NCBI RefSeq assembly: GCF_002021565.1
Contig: NZ_MSZX01000009.1
Span: forward strand, 269,862 to 333,861
Reading direction: 5' to 3'
From: Paenibacillus selenitireducens
GTDB lineage: Bacteria; Bacillota; Bacilli; Paenibacillales; Paenibacillaceae
Length of the DNA stretch: 64,000 nucleotides
Part shown: one piece after another, positions 34,849 to 43,133 of the stretch
How the letters are laid out: every line of letters starts with the position of its first letter
How positions within the stretch are numbered: position 1 is the first letter of the stretch
Translations under genes and position numbers: made by a program
The notes under the pieces: generated by a model
What the model was told of the DNA's origin: nothing
Database searches by the model: none
What the model saw: the letters and a program-made list of their open reading frames with translations, nothing else

Positions 34849-35541
34849 TTACATACGTGCTTTTTTGGTATTCGAGGTGCGATTTGTTGGTTTGGCAACA
34901 GGTTTCCTGCTTTTCATGCCAGATGTTGCATTCGGCGATCCTGCCTGTTCCTGGGCCTGCTCCTTCGGCAAATCAAAGGCTATGATTTGACTGGTGCTTT
35001 TGTTAACGGCTTGCACAGGCATCTCGGATACGTCAGCCACAGGCTGATCGACGCTGATTTCTCCAACATCGGACTTCGCTGTATCTTTTTCTTTGCATAC
35101 AGCGTCAGCTTTCTCTTCTACAGAATCAGCTTCCACTTCTATAGCATCGTCTTTCACATCAACGCTATCTGCATTCGCGCCATAGGAGTCTTTTGGTACC
35201 GCCACTTCTGCTGCTTCTGCTGTTTCTTCTGCGGTTTCTTCTGCTTCTGCTTCAACGTCATCGTTCATCGAATTGTTCACGATAGACGCCGTCTCCTCGT
35301 GCACTCTGGCAATCACGTGACGAGCCCACAGAACGTTCATCTGTGCTGCTGTTTCTGCACCCGCCTCCACAGCAGCCTGCACCGCGCCAACATCGCCTGT
35401 TATTTTGACGGTGACTAATCCGCCGTTAATGATTTCCAGGCCAACACATGTAACACTTGCCGTCTTCAAGGCAGCATCTGCTGCGGCAATTGCCCCCAGA
35501 TACCCTTTAACTTCAACAAGGCCTAACGCTTTATTTTTCAT
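34849..35541 (-). CDS. BMC shell protein with long acidic-then-basic tail (EutK/EutM-like)
   Basis: 230 aa. Residues 1-90 are a normal BMC domain (ALGLVEVKGYLGAIAAADAA, ITGDVGAVQAAVEAG, ARHVIARVHEE). The remaining ~140 residues are low-complexity: an Ala/Glu/Asp/Val-rich acidic stretch (DVEAEAEETAEETAEAAEV) and a short Lys/Arg/Thr-rich basic end (KSRKPVAKPTNRTSNTKKAR). Extended BMC proteins such as EutK of E. coli have an appended domain of another kind, so the symbol is not assigned. The tail could organise cargo or act outside the shell. The ATG at 35541 is better spaced from AAGG than the ATG at 35547. Confidence 0.8.
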   Translation of the reverse strand: MKNKALGLVEVKGYLGAIAAADAALKTASVTCVGLEIINGGLVTVKITGDVGAVQAAVEAGAETAAQMNVLWARHVIARVHEETASIVNNSMNDDVEAEAEETAEETAEAAEVAVPKDSYGANADSVDVKDDAIEVEADSVEEKADAVCKEKDTAKSDVGEISVDQPVADVSEMPVQAVNKSTSQIIAFDLPKEQAQEQAGSPNATSGMKSRKPVAKPTNRTSNTKKARM

Positions 35542-35552
35542 AGCCATCTACC

Positions 35553-36206
35553 TTAATAACTCGTCGGGTTATCTGCGACGAATTGTACGGCATCGGCAAA
35601 TGCATCACATGCAGCCTGGCAAGCAGACTGGCTGCCCGTCAATAAGGCGCCGGCAAAGTTCGTTTCAGATGGTGGGCCAAAGAACGCGGCAACGGTAACA
35701 TCGGCAGCCTTTAATGCAGAATCCAGCGCATACATCGCTTCAAGTGGCGGGGCAATGAGATAGGCAAGCGCTTCTCCTTCTCTGATGCCTGCCGTCTGAG
35801 ACAAATAACTGCCTGAACGAGAGACACAATGAGCAAAATAAGTGATGCTGTTATCTTCATTGGCACTTACAAAATGCGCTCCGTTCTCGATGTAATCCAC
35901 AGCTGCATTTAGTCCGCTGCGTACATCCGCGGGGTTTGGCCCGGCCAAAATCCCGATAACTTCACCCGCCAATTTTGTGGAAGCATTGCCTGCTCCGGCA
36001 TACATACTTCTTGCGTACACAACATCCACGTCAACCATTTTGGTAGCTTCGTCCAGAGCTGTATAGGTGACATCATCACAGTCAGCAGTAATGATTCCCA
36101 AGCTTTTATGGTGCGGTTTTAGATCCAGCTTCGCCGCCATATCCGGACTTACATTGGAAATGAGCTTTACGCCCAATACGTTTGCATGAATCGGTTCGTT
36201 TCTCAT
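35553..36206 (-). CDS. eutL: EutL trimeric shell protein
   Basis: A 217-aa tandem, circularly permuted BMC protein: VLGVKLISNVSPDMAAKLDL, YARSMYAGAGNASTKLAGEV, SRSGSYLSQTAGI and FFGPPSETNFAGALLTGSQ are EutL segments. EutL trimers form a gated pore in the shell facets. AAGGAGG precedes the ATG. Confidence 0.94.
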   Translation of the reverse strand: MRNEPIHANVLGVKLISNVSPDMAAKLDLKPHHKSLGIITADCDDVTYTALDEATKMVDVDVVYARSMYAGAGNASTKLAGEVIGILAGPNPADVRSGLNAAVDYIENGAHFVSANEDNSITYFAHCVSRSGSYLSQTAGIREGEALAYLIAPPLEAMYALDSALKAADVTVAAFFGPPSETNFAGALLTGSQSACQAACDAFADAVQFVADNPTSY

Positions 36207-36224
36207 ACGGGCCTCCTTGCGTTC

Positions 36225-37133
36225 CTATAGTTTCAAATCAATACCCGATGCTTTTCGGTCAATCATCGTCTTAATCAACTCAGCGATATGTGCTCCCGCT
36301 TCAACCGCTGGCGTTCCGCCGGAGTGAATGTTGGAAATAACCGTCCGTCTCGCTTCCGGCATCCCTACAGTAGGCTTGTAAGCGATATAAGCACTCATCG
36401 ATTCAGCCGTGACAAGACCCGGCCGTTCTCCTACCAATAGACAGACAACATCTGCTTCTGTTGCTTCTCCGACCATATCCATGGAAGGAACGCGGCAATG
36501 CTTGACGAACAAAATATTTCCAACCTCAATGCCGTACATCTTAAGTCCTTGTGCAATGGCCGGCACGATATCGCGTAGATTGGCTTCAATGGCGGCGGAG
36601 CTTAATCCATCTCCGACCATGATCTGCACCTTAGCCTTATTGGTGGTATGCTTCTTCATATATTCGATCGTGTCAGAGGAGAATTGACGACCCAGGTCTG
36701 GGCGTGTAATGTATTCATCCTTGTCACGGCACATCGTCTCTACCGCCACCAAATTCATTTCTTTTACAAAATCCTCGGACACGTAAGAGAACACGGCATC
36801 CTGCGCAGCAGCATGGTCAGCACGGAAACGCAGTGACGTAAATGTTTTATAGCGCGGTCCTGCACGCCACACCCCAAGCCGAGCCGGTGTCTTTTCTTTC
36901 ATTTTCAGATAACCTTCGCGATCCTCGGGATCCGGAACTAGCAACAGCTTGCGAAGATCAACCTCCGTAATGTCATCCAGACATTCGCCGCTATCCTCTA
37001 CTACTTCTGGTTCCGTAGGCCGATTCGTCTGGGCAGGCTCGGTAAGAACCGACTCCGTTGCTTCCTCTGATTTGTTTCCTACCATCTCCATGAGAATGGA
37101 TTCAATCATCGATTTCAGGTCTTTCTCTTCCAT
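36225..37133 (-). CDS. eutC: ethanolamine ammonia-lyase small subunit EutC
   Basis: A 302-aa protein with an acidic N-terminus (about 75 residues, [13 protein letters not shown]) and the EutC core: [66 protein letters not shown] and [16 protein letters not shown]. It binds adenosylcobalamin with EutB to deaminate ethanolamine. The N-terminus is implicated in encapsulation. GGGAGG precedes the ATG. Confidence 0.94.
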   Translation of the reverse strand: MEEKDLKSMIESILMEMVGNKSEEATESVLTEPAQTNRPTEPEVVEDSGECLDDITEVDLRKLLLVPDPEDREGYLKMKEKTPARLGVWRAGPRYKTFTSLRFRADHAAAQDAVFSYVSEDFVKEMNLVAVETMCRDKDEYITRPDLGRQFSSDTIEYMKKHTTNKAKVQIMVGDGLSSAAIEANLRDIVPAIAQGLKMYGIEVGNILFVKHCRVPSMDMVGEATEADVVCLLVGERPGLVTAESMSAYIAYKPTVGMPEARRTVISNIHSGGTPAVEAGAHIAELIKTMIDRKASGIDLKL

Positions 37134-37151
37134 ATGAGCTTCCTCCCTTCC

Positions 37152-38516
37152 TTACTTGAGAAACACAGATGCGTCTCCGGCTTTTTTAGTCAACTTGCCA
37201 TTTTCAATGAATCCCATTTTCTCCATCCATTGTTCGAACTCCCGAATCGGACGAAGACCCAACAATTCACGCAGCGTTGCAGTCTCGTGATATCCAGTCG
37301 TTTGATAATTCAACATGACATCGTCGCCATGTGGAATACCCATGAAGAAGTTGCATCCTGCTGTGGACAGCAATACCGCCAGATTTTCCAGATCGTTCTG
37401 GTCAGCTTTCATATGATTGGTGTAACAAGCGTCGCATCCCATGGAAATGCCCGATAATTTACCCATGAAATGATCTTCCAATCCGGCACGAACCACTTGC
37501 TTCGCATCATACAGATACTCAGGACCGATGAAACCAACCACGGTATTCACGAGGAACGGGTTATATTTCTTAGCAAATCCGTAGCAACGTGCTTCCATCG
37601 TTACTTGGTCGATCCCGTGATGGGCTTCGGAAGACAATTCGGAGCCTTGACCCGTCTCGAAATACATGACATCAGGACCTGCTACCTGTCCGTATTGCAG
37701 CACGAGCTGCTGAGCTTCCGCGATCGTGGCAGCATTGAATCCAAAGGCTTCATTCCCCTTCTGTGAGCCTGCGATCGATTGGAAAATCAAGCCTGTTGGC
37801 GCTCCCCGCTTCACAGCTTCCATCTGTGTCGTGACATGCGCCAGGACACAAGTTTGTGTTGGAATCTCCCATTTTTGTCTGAACTCTTCGAACCGTTTCA
37901 GGACACGCGTGACACTTTCCACGGAATCATCCACCGGGTTGAGTCCGAGTACCGCATCCCCGATACCAAAGGTCAAGCCTTCCATCAGAGAAGCCATGAT
38001 GCCATCAGGATCATCTGTCGGGTGATTCGGCTGTAGACGAGCCGATAATGTACCTCGTCGACCGATCGTCGTGTTGGCAGTTGCCGTAATACTGATCTTA
38101 CTTGCCCCATACATCAGATCGAGATTGGACATAAGCTTGGCCACGGCCGCAACCATCTCGGCGGTAAGTCCACGGGACACGCGCTTGATGTCCGATTCGG
38201 TCGTGTTATCATCCAAAATCCACTCGCGCAACTCTTCAACAGTCCAGTTTTTGATCTCACTATAGATAAGTTCATTGACCTGATCTTGAATAATGCGAGT
38301 AACTTCATCCTGTTCATAAGGAACCGCTGGATTGTTGCGTAAATCTGACAGTTTAATCTGAGACAGGACCACCTTAGCGGCTACGCGCTCTTCAGACGAT
38401 TCAGCTGCCAGTCCGGCAAGCTTGTCCCCCGATTTTTCTTCATTTGCTTTTGCCATGACTTCCATCAGCGTCTGAAATTGATAGGTTCGACCAAACAATT
38501 TGGTTTTTAAAATCAC
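37152..38516 (-). CDS. eutB: ethanolamine ammonia-lyase large subunit EutB
   Basis: A 454-aa TIM-barrel protein, the usual length of EutB: ANEEKSGDKLAGLAAESSEER, LSARLQPNHPTDDPDGIMASLMEG, ETGQGSELSSEAHHGIDQVTMEAR and SGISMGCDACYTNHMKADQND are all conserved. It forms the catalytic large subunit. The start is a GTG after AAGGAGG. It lies 18 bases upstream of eutC. Confidence 0.96.
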   Translation of the reverse strand: MILKTKLFGRTYQFQTLMEVMAKANEEKSGDKLAGLAAESSEERVAAKVVLSQIKLSDLRNNPAVPYEQDEVTRIIQDQVNELIYSEIKNWTVEELREWILDDNTTESDIKRVSRGLTAEMVAAVAKLMSNLDLMYGASKISITATANTTIGRRGTLSARLQPNHPTDDPDGIMASLMEGLTFGIGDAVLGLNPVDDSVESVTRVLKRFEEFRQKWEIPTQTCVLAHVTTQMEAVKRGAPTGLIFQSIAGSQKGNEAFGFNAATIAEAQQLVLQYGQVAGPDVMYFETGQGSELSSEAHHGIDQVTMEARCYGFAKKYNPFLVNTVVGFIGPEYLYDAKQVVRAGLEDHFMGKLSGISMGCDACYTNHMKADQNDLENLAVLLSTAGCNFFMGIPHGDDVMLNYQTTGYHETATLRELLGLRPIREFEQWMEKMGFIENGKLTKKAGDASVFLK

Positions 38517-38545
38517 AAAAGCTCCTCCTTTCGAGCACCACTTTA

Positions 38546-39976
38546 TTAGTTAAATACAAGCGTTTTAATGACGACGGGCAATACCTTACCGCCCGCGATC
38601 GGCTTGCCGATGTCAATATAGTCGCCGTTGTCTACGTGCACACTATCGATGCAGACAACATCTTTCTTATAGTCAAGCCGTGCATACAACGTCTGTCCTA
38701 GCACCTTGGCCATATCGTGACGAACGATCACGATGAGCGGATACTCTTTTTCAAGCAACTCTGCCATTCCTTTGTGTAGCCCATTGGCATACTTCTGCAC
38801 CTCCTGGAAGCTGGGATTCTTTTTCCCTTCCAGTGCAATCGCCACTTTCTGCAAATCATTATTCAGCTTAAACCAGTTCAATTTGTCAGAAATAGCGCTT
38901 GCTAGCACCTCAGCGCTTCCCGATTCGTCCGCCATTGAGAGCTTCAGAATCGGAATATTCTTGATCGGAAAGCTCTTCTCCGTATAGGTTATCGTGCTCC
39001 CGCTGATCTCTGTCGTATGGGAACCGGCACCCACGACGGTAGCTCGAATCGTTTCCACCGCTGTTGCCACCGTCATGAGCTGCGTCATGGAAGACGAAGC
39101 AATGGCTCTTCCTAACAAAATCCCGATATCTCCAAACTGGAAAACATCGTCCACTGAATCTTGGTAAATGTAGTCAGCGACCCCTCCGGAGAAGGAAATG
39201 CACGGAATGGCGCGATCCAGCTTCAGCCCTTTGTTCGTGACGATGATGTCATAGAAGTCGCCTGGCGGTCGGAGTCCGACGCTCTCTTCGAGCAGCGCAA
39301 CCATTTCCTGAAGGATAGGCTCAAGATCGGTCGGTGTTACCTTCTGCCCGAGTGTCAACGGAATATCTCTGCGCGCAATGAGCTGTTTGATTTTAGGTGC
39401 GATATAGGTAATCTCTCGTGTCACCTGATCTACCCTAATCAGACGACCTCCAATGTCGAGACATCCTGTATCCAGTAATTCGCCGCTAGAGAACAATGCC
39501 AAATTGCTCGTACCGCCTCCAATGTCGATGTTCACAATGGAAGTCGAATGTTCCTTGGAGTACGTATGGGCTCCGGCACCTTTGGCAGCAATGATGCTTT
39601 CCAGGTCTGGACCGGCTGTCGCAACCACAAAATCTCCGGCAAATCCGCTTAACGACAGCAGAACTTCATTGGCGTTATCTTTTCGAGCCGTCTCACCCGT
39701 AATAATAACGGCACCTGTTTGAATCTCTTCTTTGCGAATGCCGGCTTTGCGGTACTGCTCTTGCACGAATGTCTGGATTTCCCCAACATCAATCCGGTTA
39801 TCCTCAAGTACGGGCGTGAAGCAAATATCACTTCGATAGACCACTTCTTTATCTGTTATGACGAGACGCGGCACCGAAAAAGAGGAAGCCATATTCTGAA
39901 TATGCAACTTGGACAGCACGAGTTGGGTCGTAGATGTCCCCATATCGATGCCAACACTAAGTAGTTCTTCGTTCAT
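38546..39976 (-). CDS. eutA: ethanolamine ammonia-lyase reactivating factor EutA
   Basis: A 476-aa actin/Hsp70-like ATPase: SVGIDMGTSTTQLVLS (phosphate 1), IVNIDIGGGTSNLALF (phosphate 2), CISFSGGVADYIY (adenosine motif). It swaps inactive cobalamin out of EutBC using ATP. The ATG at 39976 follows GGAGG. A conditional terminator controlled by EutV lies just upstream. Confidence 0.94.
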   Translation of the reverse strand: MNEELLSVGIDMGTSTTQLVLSKLHIQNMASSFSVPRLVITDKEVVYRSDICFTPVLEDNRIDVGEIQTFVQEQYRKAGIRKEEIQTGAVIITGETARKDNANEVLLSLSGFAGDFVVATAGPDLESIIAAKGAGAHTYSKEHSTSIVNIDIGGGTSNLALFSSGELLDTGCLDIGGRLIRVDQVTREITYIAPKIKQLIARRDIPLTLGQKVTPTDLEPILQEMVALLEESVGLRPPGDFYDIIVTNKGLKLDRAIPCISFSGGVADYIYQDSVDDVFQFGDIGILLGRAIASSSMTQLMTVATAVETIRATVVGAGSHTTEISGSTITYTEKSFPIKNIPILKLSMADESGSAEVLASAISDKLNWFKLNNDLQKVAIALEGKKNPSFQEVQKYANGLHKGMAELLEKEYPLIVIVRHDMAKVLGQTLYARLDYKKDVVCIDSVHVDNGDYIDIGKPIAGGKVLPVVIKTLVFN

Positions 39977-40014
39977 TTCACACACCTCCACTCCATGAAT
40001 ACTTTCATGTAAAC

Positions 40015-40101
40015 AAAAAGGCTTAAAGTTATGTAAACTCCCGATTTACAGGAATTTATAACCTTAAGCCTCATTGCTTACATGACTACTTCTTTGTAGC
40101 C
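40015..40101 (-). promoter_or_regulatory. EutV antitermination leader of eutA (P1, P2 and terminator)
   Basis: On the minus strand, hairpin P1 GGCTAC-AAAGAA-GTAGTC (40084-40101) is followed 3 bases later by P2 TAAGC-AATGAG-GCTTA (40065-40080). Both have six-base loops with A at 1 and G at 4, the ANTAR target signature known for EutV. P2 shares its 3' arm with the 5' arm of a terminator, AGGCTTAAGGTTAT ... ATAACTTTAAGCCT then TTTTTG (40015-40071), so P2 and the terminator exclude each other. Confidence 0.85.
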
Positions 40102-40108
40102 CGATTAT

Positions 40109-41533
40109 TTATTTTTTGAAGGTAAACGTAACGGTTGTCCCGCTCGGATTGGATGATATTGCAAGCTTCCCTTTGAGCTTGTCCTTCACATAGCTGCGAA
40201 CTATAGATAATCCCAAGCTGTTGCGCGAACATTCTTCTACAGGAAACCCGATCCCGTCATCCGTCACTTCCACGGTAACCAATCCGCCTTCAAGAAGCGC
40301 ATGTACCGTAATATTGCCGTCGGAGCAGTCACCGAAGGCATGCTCATAACAATTTTGCAAGAGTTCATTCACAATCAGCGCAATTGCTACCGTGCGATCG
40401 CTATCGAGATAAATGCTTTGTGCTGCTTTGATTTCTATATTAATACTTTTGCAATCGACAAAACATCGTTGAATATTAGAAGCAATCAATCGAATGACAT
40501 CCAGTAAATCCACATGAGCTTCGATCTCCGTAGACAGCAACTCATGCGTAGCCGCGATGGCGAGCACCCGGCTCACGCTTTCGTTCAAGCATTTTTTGGC
40601 TTCCGGGCTTTCACTCTGCCTACCCTGGATACGAAGCAGCGACGCCACCGTCTGCAAATTATTTTTCACCCGGTGATGGATTTCGCGGATGGCCACCGAC
40701 TTGGAGACAATTTCTGCTTCCTTGTCTTTGATTTCCGTCACATCATGCAAGATGACGCCTACGCGAAAATCCCGCTCCTGAATAAACAACCGTTTGACCT
40801 GATAATAGTAGCCGGCTACCTTCACATCTGTCCTCAAGGAACAGGAAGGGGACGTAGAGTACTCCTTGATCACGCCCGAGAAAGTCGTCTGATCCAGCGA
40901 CAGGTTGTCATAGTGCAGCCCCTGAATATCTTCCAAATAACCAAGCTGCCTGTAATAAGCATCTGCCTTCTTGTTCTTCAGCCTTACGAATCCGTACTTG
41001 TCGAAGATAAGGACTGCATCCTCCAGCTGATTAATAATGGTATCATTGAATCGCAGCATAGCGGTCAACGTTGAAGATATCTCGCCATCTTCATATTCTG
41101 TGCTGGTCACATCGAAGTGAGCTTGAATATTGGCGCTTACATCTTTTTCATAGATGATTACCGCAATGATACCCTCTTGATTTTTGATCGGATACACGGT
41201 TTGTCGGACGAGATGGTTTTCTTGCGTTTTGGCGACAAGCCCCTGTGACATGATTCCCGTCTCCAGCGTTCTTAGCACGCCGGGTTCGTTCTCGCGCAGA
41301 GCCCGCTCTCCGCAGACCGACCGCCGATAAAGCGATTTGTCCGAGCTCGGACGGTAATGATACACCACGACAGCCTCATTAACCACACTGGATAGCACAT
41401 CGATGAACACATCATCCTGGCCTTTAGACATTTCAAAGGATTCGGCAATTTCGGTCAGCCGCACGATATCCGCTTCAGCCAACGTCGTATGCTGTTTGCA
41501 CAAACGTGCAATCTTGCCTTTGTAATTAATCAT
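40109..41533 (-). CDS. eutW: sensor histidine kinase EutW
   Basis: A 474-aa soluble kinase: N-terminal HisK_N-type sensor domain (residues 1-140), a PAS-like domain (about 160-265), a HisKA_2 phospho-acceptor REIHHRVKNNLQTVASLL and a HATPase with LIVNELLQNCYEHAF and TDDGIGFPVEE. There is no TM helix. EutW senses ethanolamine and phosphorylates EutV in E. faecalis. It overlaps eutV by 8 bases. Confidence 0.92.
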   Translation of the reverse strand: MINYKGKIARLCKQHTTLAEADIVRLTEIAESFEMSKGQDDVFIDVLSSVVNEAVVVYHYRPSSDKSLYRRSVCGERALRENEPGVLRTLETGIMSQGLVAKTQENHLVRQTVYPIKNQEGIIAVIIYEKDVSANIQAHFDVTSTEYEDGEISSTLTAMLRFNDTIINQLEDAVLIFDKYGFVRLKNKKADAYYRQLGYLEDIQGLHYDNLSLDQTTFSGVIKEYSTSPSCSLRTDVKVAGYYYQVKRLFIQERDFRVGVILHDVTEIKDKEAEIVSKSVAIREIHHRVKNNLQTVASLLRIQGRQSESPEAKKCLNESVSRVLAIAATHELLSTEIEAHVDLLDVIRLIASNIQRCFVDCKSINIEIKAAQSIYLDSDRTVAIALIVNELLQNCYEHAFGDCSDGNITVHALLEGGLVTVEVTDDGIGFPVEECSRNSLGLSIVRSYVKDKLKGKLAISSNPSGTTVTFTFKK

Positions 41534-42098
41534 AGGACACGACGATTGTTGTTGCGATTTCCATCATCGGACACCGTCGATCCATACTAAGTTTGCGTAG
41601 GGTCTGATAGGCCTCCTCTTCGGTGCAGCCGTTTTCCTTCATCAAGATCCCTTTCGCTTTCTCAACCGCTTTTCGTTCTTCCATCTTTTGAGTCAGCTTC
41701 GAAAAGTTTTGTTCCAACTTACGTATTTCCTTGCCTTTGGCAATCGTTACTTCCACCATAGGTATCAACGATTTTTCGTCGAGCGGTTTCACCAGATAAC
41801 CAATCGCACCAATAGAGGATGCTTTTTCAATCGTCTGTTTGTCACTGAAAGCGGTTAAAAGAATAACTCCGCCAGCCAGTTGCTCTGAAATGATTCGTTT
41901 ACCCGCCTTCAACCCATCCAAGATAGGCATTTGAATATCCATGATAACCAAGTCAGGCAGGTGCTTCTTACATAACTCGATGGCCTCAAAACCATCTGAA
42001 GCTTCACCTACTACTTTGTAGTCCGCTTCTTCAAGCATCTCACGAATATCCATTCTTGTAATAGGTTCGTCATCGACTATTACAATTTTTCCATTCAT
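41526..42098 (-). CDS. eutV: response regulator with ANTAR RNA-binding domain EutV
   Basis: A 190-aa protein: receiver domain with DDEP (acidic pocket), phospho-acceptor Asp in DLVIMDIQMP and Lys in YLVKPLDE, then a coiled coil (EIRKLEQNFSKLTQKMEERK) and an ANTAR domain (VEKAKGILMKENGCTEEEAYQTLRKLSMDRR). Phosphorylated EutV dimers bind paired six-base-loop hairpins and prevent termination. The matching sites are found upstream of eutA, eutS and eutG in this window. Confidence 0.94.
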   Translation of the reverse strand: MNGKIVIVDDEPITRMDIREMLEEADYKVVGEASDGFEAIELCKKHLPDLVIMDIQMPILDGLKAGKRIISEQLAGGVILLTAFSDKQTIEKASSIGAIGYLVKPLDEKSLIPMVEVTIAKGKEIRKLEQNFSKLTQKMEERKAVEKAKGILMKENGCTEEEAYQTLRKLSMDRRCPMMEIATTIVVSYD

Positions 42099-42166
42099 GT
42101 GTCATGCACCTCATTGTCTGCGATTTTTGCATGTATCTTGTGAAAACTCTACCAAATCACGTATAT

Positions 42167-42598
42167 CTAACCTTCCAAATAGCCCTGCAGCTCTGTTAGT
42201 CCTACATTTTCCATGGAAGAAACCTCAAAAATGCGTTCTACACCAGCTGCTTGTAAATACTCTCTCGCTCGCGTGATGTTTTCATCGACTTGGGCGAGTT
42301 CCACCTTGGTTACAATCCCAATGACTGGTTTGGCGAACATCGTCGCGAAAGCTGGAGGAAAATAACTTTCTTCCTTCGTGCAATCTTGCACAAGCCCGAT
42401 CACATCTGCATCAACGCTCGTGACCATCAGCATCTTGTACAAATAACGGTTCTCGATGCATTCTCCCGGCGTATCAATGGCTTGATCGAAATTCTCGATG
42501 GCTTGCGTCTTTTTGTAGGCAATTTCCTGACCGTGCAACCTTTGGCACAACGTAGTCTTGCCTGAGCCGGTACTGCCGGCAAATATTATTTTTTTCAT
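42167..42598 (-). CDS. eutP: EutP P-loop protein (GTPase-like / acetate kinase-like)
   Basis: A 143-aa protein with Walker A GSTGSGKTTLC, KKTQAIENFDQAIDTPGECIEN (switch region with DTPG) and GIVTKVELAQ (NKxD-like position, here TKVE). These are EutP features; homologues are reported to have acetate kinase activity. AGGGG precedes the ATG. It lies between eutS and eutV. Confidence 0.87.
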   Translation of the reverse strand: MKKIIFAGSTGSGKTTLCQRLHGQEIAYKKTQAIENFDQAIDTPGECIENRYLYKMLMVTSVDADVIGLVQDCTKEESYFPPAFATMFAKPVIGIVTKVELAQVDENITRAREYLQAAGVERIFEVSSMENVGLTELQGYLEG

Positions 42599-42610
42599 AG
42601 TATCTTTCCC

Positions 42611-42964
42611 CTATGTTCTCGTAATCTTCGCTGCCGAAAATCCGAGAATGTTCTGCAAGCCAAGCAGTACTTCGCTAATGGCGGATTCTACAGAAGATAC
42701 ATCCCCCGTAACGACAAGGGAGCCGCTGAAGCGATCTACAAAACCAATCTGTACACCCGCCGCTTTTGTCGCGATGTCTGCCCCAATAATGGAAGCTTCG
42801 CTTGGCGTAATGGTCATAATGCCAATAGCATCTTTTGCATCAGCGCCCAGTCCCAACTTCTTGTAAATATCCTGATTGGGGTTCGCAATAATGTGCGCTA
42901 GCGTTACCTGCTTCCCAGGTACATACTCTTGAATGACGCGTTGTTTTTCGTATTGTTGGTCCAT
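42611..42964 (-). CDS. eutS: EutS hexameric BMC shell protein
   Basis: A 117-aa circularly permuted BMC protein beginning with [20 protein letters not shown] and containing [26 protein letters not shown], diagnostic of EutS. It forms bent hexamers of the shell. It is the first gene of the main eut transcript, after a EutV-controlled leader. Confidence 0.94.
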   Translation of the reverse strand: MDQQYEKQRVIQEYVPGKQVTLAHIIANPNQDIYKKLGLGADAKDAIGIMTITPSEASIIGADIATKAAGVQIGFVDRFSGSLVVTGDVSSVESAISEVLLGLQNILGFSAAKITRT

Positions 42965-43002
42965 AAAACATCATCCCATCTTATGAAAAAAACGTAAAAT
43001 AG

Positions 43003-43093
43003 CTGAAAAAAAATATAAAGACCCCTTAAAAGTTCACGTGGAATTTTTAAGAAGCCTCTTCGCTTTAACTATTCATCAACACGCCGTTGTGTT
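43003..43093 (-). promoter_or_regulatory. EutV antitermination leader of eutS (P1, P2 and terminator)
   Basis: P1 on the minus strand is AACAC-AACGGC-GTGTT (43078-43093), loop A1/G4. Twelve bases on is P2 AAGC-GAAGAG-GCTT (43052-43065), whose loop keeps G4 but has G in place of A at position 1. P2 overlaps the 5' arm of a long terminator stem (43003-43060) with a T-rich end. The predicted start of transcription is almost at the first base of P1. Confidence 0.82.
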
Positions 43094-43099
43094 AGCTTC

Positions 43100-43128
43100 A
43101 TTATATTTATATCTACATGATTCGTCAA
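43100..43128 (-). promoter_or_regulatory. sigma-A promoter of the main eut transcript
   Basis: TTGACG, 17 bases, TATAAT on the minus strand, in the short gap between the eutG stop and the eutS leader. It is near consensus, so control is expected after initiation, at the terminator. Confidence 0.8.
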
Positions 43129-43133
43129 TACAG

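Noticed and set aside
34813..35418. Long plus-strand open frame opposite the long-tailed BMC gene
   Set aside because: It is the antisense of a low-complexity Glu/Ala-rich coding region, giving a Cys/Phe-rich product, and has no ribosome site. The minus-strand BMC gene fits the operon.
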